Assembly (NCBI GenBank): GCA_013398615.1
Contig: VZSR01003807.1
Span: 33,710,854 to 33,774,853 of the forward strand
Direction: 5' to 3'
Source of the DNA: Brachypodius melanocephalos
Lineage: Eukaryota > Chordata > Aves > Passeriformes > Pycnonotidae
Length of the DNA: 64,000 nt
The notes under the pieces are model-generated. The model searched no databases. It saw only the letters and a list, made by a program, of their open reading frames with translations, and was not told the origin of the DNA. This document shows positions 14,301-26,300 of this stretch, piece after piece (the first letter of the stretch is position 1; each line of letters opens with the position of its first letter). The translations under genes were made by a program, and so were the position numbers.

Positions 14301-17300
14301 ATGCAAGCAGGTGTTACAAAATCAAGCGTAACATTCACCCTAAAATCTACAGCATTTCCTACATAAGATAGAAGAATATAAAACAGTGTTATTTCTTTGA
14401 CTTAAATTTCTTTTTTAAAGACTAAGTTATACTGTTCAGTGAACATGTAATGTCCATTTTATTTAAATAGCAACATTAGATCCATTGATACAATTTTAAC
14501 TATAGTATTCTCATCTTCTTGACATTTTAGCTGGCCTTATCTAAACAGCAGGGGAAGAACAGACACGTAGGAAAAAAGCAAACAGTAAAAACATGTTGCA
14601 TAGATAAGAATAGATAGTGTCTAAAATAAAACGACAAACCTGTGGCAGTCCCTTGTGATTCTTCATCACTGTCAGCATCCTTTCTTCCTTTCTTCTTGGT
14701 CTTCTTAATCTTTATCTCTCTGGCATTCCCACCACCTCCTCCTCTCACGCTTCCACTGCCCTCTGGTGGGGAATCACTTGCTTAGTACACAGGAAAGTTG
14801 TGGCACTTAAAAAAGTTTAAAATACCAAGGAAATTTATCTGTGTTACCTGTTAATGCTGGTTTGAAAACCACAACCTCGTTTAGAACCTGATTCTAAACA
14901 CTACCTAGAACACATATTACAGAACCTTAGGGCCAGAAGTTTCATTCTTAAGAAAAAAAATGCAACTGAGGCAAAGCTTTGTTTAAGCTAATGTCAGTAA
15001 CAAACACAAACACTAATATCAAATGCACATATTAAAACAAACAAACAAACAAAAAAAAGCAGTGTCTTTCTTCAGCCAAAAACAGATGAGATACCAGAGT
15101 CCATAATTTAATGGGGGATCTTCTGTTGGCTGAAAATAGCATCTTAGTAATCATTTAGCATTTTTATTCAATTATGCTAAATAACTGAGTTTGTAAAAAG
15201 TATTTTAGATAATGTAACTTCAGAGATTAATTAATTAAATTAATGTTAATTTTCAGGGAAAGAATCCTACACTATATGCTTTTATCCAAAATATTCTTGG
15301 AAGCATACATTCAAATAACTAGAGCACTTGATCTTTTTCGACTTTTCCTAGATGACTATAGAGCAATGGGATGTTCCAGTTCTGACACACATAACAAATT
15401 ACTTTGTTCAGAAGTCCTGCAATCAATGTATGCAACTGCAGACAAAACCTCAATTTGCTGTACAGTCCCTTTCCACAAGGCGAGCTGTTCTGCTCTTTGT
15501 TCCCTTTTTTGTTTGTTGCCTCTTCTGTTATTTTTTCACTTGGAAGAAATTTAAACTCCATAGTGCCATGCATATATACACTATGCCTTGAGAAAGTAGG
15601 TGTTTTTTCCATTTAAATATGGTCCAAGGTTTCAAGTAACTACATTATGCAACTATTATTGTTTAAGACAGGGAAAAACAAAACCAAGATGTTATTACTT
15701 TAAAAGCTAACTGAATCTGTTATATGCCATGGATGGATTTTTAAGCATCACTTTGCAGGAACAGCAAAAAAAAAATTAGTGCTTTTTGCAAGCTTATTTC
15801 AAATGTGACTGCATTACAGTAATTACATCATATAGAACTTCTGTGATGGGGTGTCTTTAGCTAATTCACGTAACAGTCCATAAGAAAACACTTCAGGGTA
15901 GTGTTTGCTGATAGTGCAGTGTGTTACCTGTGGGTATGAATTTGTCTAGGCACGTAAAACAGGCTCAGTAGAGTCTCACTCCTCAGAGGGCTGGAAACTG
16001 AAGTCATTCTATTATGACAGTTCAATTAAAGTTCCAAGCTTCTCTACCTTAGCTATGGATTAGAAAAATCTGCCATCTCTTGTGGCCAGAGTAAGTTTAA
16101 TTTCCATGTCAACTCAGCTCTTTCTTTTATGAGTAGTGTTCTATTTCGCAGATGAGTATATACAATCAAGCCAGATGCATCAGTGCTTAATTCTCTTACT
16201 CTCAGTAGCACAGTAACACTCTGCAAGTGAGTTCAACATAGATTGCTCAGCTGTGTTGTAGCAGCCCAAGAGCCACAAAGTTTTTGGGATTCACACTCTG
16301 TGAATACTGTTTTAAAAATCAGAAAGATTTCGAAGAGTTAAACCCACATTTTTATTCTTCCTTCAACTGAAATCTATTCCGAATAGTCACCACATAAACG
16401 GAGTAAGGTTTGGGATTAATTTAATCCAGAATATACCTCAAAGTAAACTGTCTTAATCTCCCAGTAATTGTTACATGTATAAACAACAGAAAATTCTATG
16501 GCATGGTTTTCTCAGAAAAGATGACAAGTATTCTTAAAAAAAAAACCACCCCAAAATTCATTCTCAATTTAGGCAAAGCTGTTTTGGAATTGATATATCA
16601 AGATGAATAATAAGAATCATATTAATTTTCCTGGATCCCTGAAAAATGGAGACTAAAATTGTATCTATACTATATGTGTAATAAAACATGGCACAGAGGT
16701 CCCTGACCTAACACTGATTTTATTCAGTCTTATGTGATTGCATTGTATAAAATAGGAAATGAACACAGGATTCCTTGCTTCTAAAAACAGTTACCTTGTG
16801 TTGAACTAGCTCAAGAGACCTTTATAGTACTTCCCCTGAATTTCTAAGTCTGAAATTAGTTCTCATGGGCATAACTAAGACGTATCCACATCCACAGTAT
16901 AATGGTAAGTGTTTGGATTATTTCTTAAATATCCTAAGCAATGGACTGAAAGCATTTAATGGACTACAAACTATACTAACTTTATATTTGAGTATTTCAA
17001 AGATAAACCAAGTTTGTTCTTTTTTACTTAAGCTGAATGTTGATGTTTTTACCTGTTGCTTTCTTTCTTCTTTCATCCTTTTTGTCTTTTTTATTAGTGT
17101 ATGAGTTCTCTAAACAAGAAGCCTGTTTTAAATCTTCTTCAGTGATTAAATTAACAGGGTTGTTTTTAATTTCCTAAAACGAAGAACACATACATCATAG
17201 CAAAAAGATACACACAGCAATGGAAGAAATATTTAAGCCATTTGGCCATTAAACAAACACCATGTTTTCCAAGTGCAACACATGAGACTGGGCTTCCTGA

Positions 17301-20300
17301 GTGCGCCAGAATATAAATTACACCCATTAAACACAGAAACCTGCTGTTAATTTGTTTTGCTTCTTCTCCAGTTGTATTTCAGATGAGATTTACAGAAATT
17401 GTAACAGTGACTAGAAAGCCCCATGACCTTTACTCCAATGCTCAACGTGCACTGCATCTTGACCAATAAAAAATCTACTGTACCTTTTCTGCTTTCTGTT
17501 GCATCAGATCAGAAAAAAGGTCAGCACAGCTGCTTAGAAATTTCTCACTGACTGCAATGGTGTCATTGAAGACTAAACCTGAAGAGCTTTTGCCTAAAGA
17601 TCTCATCACTTGCTGGAGCAAAATCCCAACATCTTCTACTGACAATGAGCTGGGCAGAAGAGTCTAGGGTAAAGAAAATTAAAATACAATAGCCTTGTAA
17701 GTGGATAAAGTGGCCATTTGACATCTGCTAATTATTCAGAAAGCACTGCACTTTTCAAATTAAGCTAATAATTTAAGAGTACACACTATTTTAAATCTTC
17801 TAACATGGCAAAACATTGCACTAGAAATATGTGTTACCTCTGGGCAAATACATGGCAAATTCTTCAAAATGAAATTCAACAGCCACAGAGCAACGCCAAA
17901 CACGGAACAACAGCAGGACTTAAGAGCAACAAAGGTAGTGCTGTAAGGCCTAAAATTAGGACTTAGCCAGGACAAAGTGGCTAAGACCTCTCTGTTCACC
18001 AGAAGTGTTGTAAGCATTTAGTTTTGACATTTTCTTAAAAAAAAAAAAAAAAAAAGCTCAACAGAAATATAATGCTCTCTAGCAGAGTACTTTCACACTA
18101 GTTTTGAAATGAAAGTTAGTCTTACATACCTATAAACTGAATGCCAGTATGTCCTTCCCGTTTTTGTTCAGAGCAAATCAAAGGCAAATAATGCCCTTTT
18201 ACTTGTCAATTTAATTAAACAAAATTTTCTTCTTTGACAACATAGAATTTCATTATGCACATGTGTAGTTTCAATAAAGTATTGTTTGACACAAAAATAA
18301 GAAAAAAGAAATAAATCAGCAACAACAACAACAACTGAAAGGATTGCTTACTGCTACATCTATCCAGCTTCCAGAGCTGATGGCTTCCTCCACAGAGGCT
18401 TCAACTTGATCCACAATTTCTTGACCAACACAAGCTGCTCTCAGAAATAAGAGTTGTGCGGACTTGTATCTTTTTTTAATGTAGCCTGTTGGGTCAGGGA
18501 TGCCAAGTCTATACAATGCATCAAATTCTGAAAAATAGTTAGATGTCTATCAAAATTTTGTTCCTTCATACACATACAAGATCTTACAGGATGACTTTAT
18601 TTTGAAAAATGGGAAGTGAAGTGTTACACATATTTTTAATACAAGCAAATGCAGCCTTAATGCTGACTTAAAACTTAGTTCAGTACAAGCTACATCTAAA
18701 TGTTGTTAATAGAAATGTGCAGATTAAATCATGGATGTGACTTTGATTTGAGTTTAGAAAATTGGTTTTTTTGGATTCTTACACAATTAAGTTTATATTT
18801 GCAGTCATATCTTTCCAAAGGATTCTAATATAGCACAAACAATATTTACAATACATACAAGAGTACAAGTGTTTTGTTTTCAACCATTCAGCAGTTTATA
18901 CTTAAGATGTGGGGAAAACACTCAAAGACTGAGAGACACTCCATCAGTCAAACAGTACTACAGAAACAATACTATCATTTAAAGTTATGGTGAACTTTTT
19001 CAATCTGCATGAACAACTGCTACCTAGGGCCTGACCCTTTGGGACCATAAAGGGTCATCCTCTCTTTATTCCGATCCACATTTTCCCACAGCTTGTGGTG
19101 TTTCAAAACACCATCATGCAGCATCACTCAGCTTGAAGTTAGATAGAATTGTCTGGATTCAAATCAGGACATCAGCACTACTCACTCTAGTTCTACAAAT
19201 ATTGTTTTGGAAAAAAATTCTTCCTGAGCACTGCATGTTTGCACTATTAGCAGCCAGAGTTTGGTTGTAATCTGGACACCTGGCCTGAAACTCCAGCATA
19301 ATGATCTGAAAAGTCTACAATGAGCAGGCTAATCAATGTTCTCAGAGCAGTAATAAAGACAGTATTTGTAACTGTTTGTGATAAATAGTTACTGTTTAGC
19401 AGTATGGTCCCCTCCACTGAAATAGAATTCATTGTTATAAAGTAACACACATGACTCTGAGCAAGATGGTCTTTTGGCAAAGGAGTATCAGCCACCGCAT
19501 TGATCCCCACTTCTTGTGAGGCTTCACTCTAAGCACCAGCTATATTGAGATCAATTATCTACATTAATTTTAGAAAGCTATTTTACCTGTAAGAATACAG
19601 ATTAATTACCTAAGTAGCCATTCTGCTTGAAAAAGGAATCCACCCATTTGTTCTGTGTTCTGGAATAGATGTCTGGAACAAACACAGCCTTATCCTGTCT
19701 CCCACCAACCACGGTGCCTTTTAGACGACCAGCATTAACAAGTTCTTCTAGCAAAGCTACAAGAGGAAAATAAATGAAAAGATGTCTCCTATGTTAGTAT
19801 ATCCATTAATCAAAAGATAGTAATTATTTTCCCTGGTTTGTTTCTTCTTTCTTTCCACCAAAAAGTGGAAAGTTTGTGCTTGTTCTAGTGAAACGCTGCC
19901 AAGCTCTGGCAATTATTTTTAACACTTGTGAGAACTTCTTCACAAAAGCTCTGGAAATCAGATGATGTTTCCAAAGAGTGAGCCACAATGGCAGGATCAA
20001 AACGTTTTTTATTGAACACATACGTGGGCAGTTTTAGCTTTTAGCTTAAAAAATGCAGACATAGAAGAATCTTTCTCTGGCCAGAAGAGCAAAGTATACT
20101 AGCATTTTATTAATAATTTCTACTTGAATTCACTGCTTGCATGTTAACCAAAATGGAAAAAAAAAGATCTGAACACAGAAAATGACATGAAAAGTCATAA
20201 CCTAAACTGCATAACACCGTTGCCAAATAATAACCTCATGAGAATACACAAATACTGCTGACAAAGAACATATTGGTAAGTGGTAGTACCAAAATATTAA

Positions 20301-23300
20301 GCACTTCTCGATGCTAAGTAAGATTTTCTTCAATCCATTTAAGTTGCATAGGAATATCTGATGATGCCTCCTATATTTTGCTTATTTTCGTAATACAAGA
20401 GATACATTTTAAAGAATCAGTGGCACAACTGCTAACTCTGCTAATTTCCAGGGCTTCATCAGATAGCTTTTTTTTATGCTCAGTTCATGTTCATTTCTAT
20501 TTCATTAAGTTTTGCTCCAGAACAAATTATTAAGTGCTATCAATTGGCAAGGCTTCTTCTTCCTCATAAAATAGAAGCAGCAGTCAACATTACAACATGC
20601 TTAGTACAGCACACAGAGGTTTAGCTCACTTATGCAGGAAAGTTTACCGGCAAGCCCAGTTCCAGAAGAAACTGTGCATAGTAAATCCTGATAGTTTTTG
20701 TCAAATATGCCAATAGTGTAGATGAGCTTCTATAAGCTAGCAGCTATTGAACACAACTGCCACTAGCAAAGCTGAACAATACTTACACTGAAAAAATGCA
20801 GCAGAAAGAGAAACTGATTTAAACAAGATCTAGCTTTACGTAATTTAAGACAAGAGCTAGAAATCATGTTCTGCCATGGTTCAGTTACATGGAATAAAAT
20901 GGAACTTTAAAGACCAATTCTGGAAATAAAATTAGTTTCTATACTTCCTAATATTTTAATTGCCCCAGAAAATAGAGACAATGTACCTATTCCACTTAAG
21001 CAATTGTCAGAAAATACAGATTGGTTCTCTGTTTGCAATTTCAACTTCTTTTTATTCAGAGTGTTCAGAAAAAAGAATTAGATTTTCCTAGAGCTCCACA
21101 AAATTGTTTGAAAAATCTATTAATGAATAAGAGTCTTTAGGGAAAGAAGACGTCAGAAGAAAAGAAGTGAAATGAAGATATCAATTAAATTCTGTATTTT
21201 ATCAAGTGTCAGTTCTAAAACTCCAGGGCGGAGAAGGTGGTCTCAGATATTTCACAGACCATTGCTACAACTCTGACAGTATTTTATTTTAAAACAACAG
21301 GATCCCTGTAGAACTACCATAAATTCTCATTTATTTTTAAAGGTGACCAAGTAATTTGCAGTGTGCTATTAGGTCTCTGTCAAACTCTGACAAAGATGGT
21401 AAGTGTCCCTCTATGTCAGTCCTATACCAGTAACATAATGCTCAGAAATGAGTAACATCTGTGATTTCATTATGCTTTGCAATTCGTTTTAACCTGAAGA
21501 GTTTCTCATTTCTAAAACTACTTTTTATCATAACTTTATGAGAGCTTAAGATGAATAGCAGCACAGCTGTGTGAAACAACCAGAGAACAATATTTATCCT
21601 GTCTAAACCCAAGTATTGATTAAATAATTAGCTATTTGTAAATGATATAAATATTACACTGAACTTATATTTTTATTCTGGAAGAGACAGAAAACTGACA
21701 AAGACCACTCTTAAACACTTTGCTAACAGTGACAGACATAAAAAACTAAAAAGCAAAATCATCAAAAGGTATTTTTCAAGTTTCCAACATTTGTGGAATT
21801 GAAATGGTATCTCAGCAAATGGGCACATCTGGCAGTGAATAAAAAGATAAAAAGCTCTTTGAAATTTAGAAACTACAGAGGTAATGAAAGACAGTAAGAA
21901 AAACTAAAGAAAAAGATAAACAAACTCACTAAAAAAAACCCCATGGAAGTACTAGAAGTATTATTGTGATGATCACTGGTGTCAGGAAAACACCAGAACT
22001 TCAATTCACATTAACACTGTACATCATCAAAGCATGATGATGTACTTGAAGCACTTATCTGAAACAGACTGTAACCAAATACTGAAATTTGCTGGCTGTT
22101 GAAACATTATTATAATGCAATTTCACAGATTTTCCCTTTAATCTATGAAAACCTGGATAGCATATAAAGGGAAAAAAGTGGGAATTTTAAATTGATTATG
22201 TGAAAGTAGAGTGTTTTTATGATTTTATTTAAGGATTTTAATTTTTAATGAATAAGCTTGTGGCAGAGAACAACAGGATAAGCGGAGAGATGCAACAGTG
22301 GAGCTAAAGTGAGCAATGCCCTGAAGGCAAAAAGATCCAATCAAGAGAAGCATTAATGTTCATGAGAAGAGATAGAAAACCATTAAAGGATTTTAGAAGA
22401 CCAGCAGCGCTTGGTCAGCCAGCACAGAAGACTAATGATGCTTGAAGCAGCATTCTTGAGAGACAGGAGAAGGCACACAACAAACAAGTAGAGCCTAAAG
22501 ATTTCAGCAGCTGAATAGGGAATCTTTATGCATTTCTATTTAGAAAAGGAACTGTGGAAAATAAAAGCAAACAGTTTAAGGATTTGTTTTATCTCTCAGC
22601 ATATAAAGTCATTTAACTAAGAGTATAACAAAAGCTTAGCCTCCATCATCACAGAAAAAAGTCAGTAAATAAAATCCTGAGCAATTAATGTCATTTGGCT
22701 ACATAAAGTCTGTCCCCTTTTGTGTGCTTCGCTGATAAAACTGCCAGTAGCTAAGGGCAAATAATGAAAGAGATGAATAAATAAGTACTGTACTTCTTGC
22801 TTCATTCTGCCCCCAGAGGCATCTTGTCAGCAAATGTTTTCATTGCTTTGGATACAGAGAACATCCCTTTAGTTACAGATAGCATAAAGGGTTTAATACT
22901 TTCTACACTAAAGGGAAACACATTGTTCTGTATTTCTGAACTAAGGCTATACACTAAAAAGCTTCTTTGAAAGCACACTTTTAATAATGAAGAATGAATT
23001 TCCTAACAAACACACAAAATATTTTGAATGAAACTCACAGTAAAGTAAATGTTCTTGAAATCCATACCGAGTGATCAAGCTACTTACAGGTGTAGGCCTT
23101 GGGAAAAAAAAAAAGAAAAATAAAACAATATAAATTAATGATATGAAACTGATGTGGAGAATCTAGAAATAAAAGAGGTTACTACAGATGAACAGAACTA
23201 GGTAGTATCTTAGCCTCAGCATAGTTCACTTATGTTTAAAATAGCTTACAAGGTTTTAATTCTGAATTACTGTGAAGTTATAACACAAAAGCAATGATAA

Positions 23301-26300
23301 TTATTGTATTGTAAGGAAACTTCTGCTTTGTTAAGTTTTCCTCTTCCTAAAAAGTGACACAAAAATTATTGATTTAGTAAGAAAAACTTATCTATGATCA
23401 CATGTAGTGACCACATCAGTATGTAACCAGCTGAGGAGTGCTGGAGTGATAAGAGGACAGACATTCTACAAAGTAATGAAAGAATTATAGATTAACATTT
23501 TCTTCAGTCAAAACACTAAAGTATGTTGTATAGCATGTATTGTTATATTTCCCTTTTTTCTCAAAAGGAGAGTCCCCATTTCTAACAAGTGAGTCTAACA
23601 TAACTGAGAATTGGTCCCAGGAACTGAACTACACTTAAAGGGATCTATCCACAGGTCTTTTTTTAAATTTTCTTTTTCAATCAGAAGTGAATCTGGCCCA
23701 TAGAGTCCTATGGCAAAAATATTTTAATACGTGGTTGCAGGCATTGCAATTTACCGAGTAATTGCAGTGAAGAGCCCACGAATGCGTGCTCGATGGCGGG
23801 ACACAAAGGCCTCTGTAAAAATCACCCCATGGTTTTCCTGGTCTAGTTGTCCGTGAATAATTCTGCCCAAACGCCTGGATAACGCCTGTAAATAGAAGAA
23901 GTGAGCTTTTCTAAGCATGCCTTCTTCCATCAGATATATGGTATCTAATGACAGAAAACTTTGCAAAAAACAGTAATATGGTTTGCAGATGCACCATGAA
24001 AACTAGGATTTAACCTTAGTATTAATTTTGTACAAAACGGTGTCTTAAAGCCATGGATATTGCAAACACAAAGAAAGAAAGTGGTCACAACCAATTCTGC
24101 ATTTGCCACGTTGGTGGCTTTCATCACCTGGATCAGGAAGTCTCCTGGAAGGTCGTATGCCTTGCAGAGTTCTGATATTGTCACCTGGCCAGTTTCCTGT
24201 AGTTTATCATTTATTTCTTCTGCTAATTGATCCAGATAACTCCTTTGGTAAAAATGAGAAAAAGAAAAGACAACACATTAAATGTGACATGCAAAGTCAA
24301 CCTTGAGATCATATACTGAATAACTGACCTCTTTTAATATACCTTTTTTTCTTACATCTTTGCAAAAATAAACTGAGAGGTATTTTAAATGAATAAAGGA
24401 GAACAGCATATATGAAAATGTGTGGGTTTTTTTTTTAAATACTAGCAGGTAGCTAGTATTAAGAGGTTATTTATCTACTTGTATGAAAAATTCAAGCAAG
24501 AGAAAGAGGAAAACATTATGTCAATGAAAATTGGAAAACAGCTTTAATAGGCAAGACAGGTATTAACTATTTCAAGAGAGCCAGGAACTTCAGATTCTTT
24601 GACAAGAACAGATCCTGAAGCTCAATCAATAAAAAGGACAACCCCATAAGAGTATTACTTAGGTGGAAGCCACGAAATAACTAGCTCAAACATCTCAGCC
24701 TTGTGAGGTAAAACAAGAGGTAGAAGGTTTGTCAATAGCTGAGGCAGACAGCAAAGGCAGAGAGCAAACGAGATCTGGCTGCTGCACACAAAGGCACTGG
24801 GTAAGAAATGAAGCCTCTTAAATGCAGGACACTGAACACAGATATTCAGCAGGGCCTTTACATCATAGATTCACCAGATGCTTTGCTGAGATAGGCCTCA
24901 CCTGCCTAAAGCAGCACTGATCACCACCAAGCAGCTCTAAAATTAGCCAAGCAAAATATATTTCACTTCAGAAGCAACAAAGGTTGGACATATTTTTTAG
25001 TACACATTTTAAAAAAACAGATACAGTAAGAATGATATATATTGCTCCTGAAGGTACTCACTCATTTATAAGCTGTCCCAGTACAAGCTGAATACCTTTT
25101 TCAGATTTAACAATGTCATTAGCTCTGTTTTCAATGTGCAGAAGGTCCACATTTATTACCTAAAAAAACCACTTCTTATCAGAACTTTAAATTGAAAATC
25201 ATTCTCAAACATTGAGATATTCATTACACATTCCTATATCTTCAAGAAAGCTCCTTTTATTTGTTATACTATTGCATATAAACACACTTAATCTGCGTTT
25301 TGGAATAAAGTAGCAATGCTTTAGAGAAAAAAAAAAACCAAAACAAAAAACCTCTCTTTGCAACTGTTACAAGGTTAAAAGAAACCTATATAACAAAAAA
25401 ATACCAGAAAGCAGTAAGAAAAAATAGGAAACTGGCTTTCAGAAAGGGTTCCTGTTTCCAAGTAATTTTGCTCAAGCCTGAAGGGAAAATTAGCCACAGA
25501 GGATGACTACACCAGGACAAAGATTAGTGGAGACAAAAGAATAATGAAGGAAGAGGGAAGATTCAAAGAGGCATGCAAAGTTGATTATGCATGCTCCCGC
25601 AGCTTTAAATTTAAATGGATAACGTATTTCATTTCTGTCTGCCCTCCTTAGTTTACAAAGAAAGAGTTCATAAACAAAAACTGTATGTAACAGTAGTGAT
25701 TTCAGAAGTCCTAGATTATCACTAAGCAGAGAGGCTTCAATTAAGCAATAAATGGACAGATTAAGTAATCTGCAGTACATGAGCTACCAGCTCTTCATAA
25801 AATTTGTTCTGTTTTAAAAAAATATCTTAGCTGGAGTATAACTAATGAACTCCATACTCACACTATATATGGCGAAGAAAATAAAGAAGTATGAAGTTAC
25901 CTGTTGTAAGTCGACAATGTTAACTCGACCTTCAAGAAAAGTTAAAACACATTTTTAGTACATGAAACACATTAAACAGGTATAGAATATAGTACAGCTC
26001 ATTGTGCACACAATATTTAATTACTTTTTCTGTAGACCAATTAAACTAGTCCACAAGTACCCAGAAATTGTTAAAACTTTCTACCTTTGCATGACATTAC
26101 TAAGAAAAAACCCAGCAAATTTTAGTTCCGTCCAAGTTGTCCTGCTGGTATGACACATAATGGCAAAACACAAACTGAGGCAAACTTGTGGTAACAATGA
26201 GAAAATGGCTAATCTATACGGACATAATAAGGAATTATTTTTTCTGAACATATGATGCTGTGAAATTCACCCTTAAGTATAACTCAAAGTACAATACACT

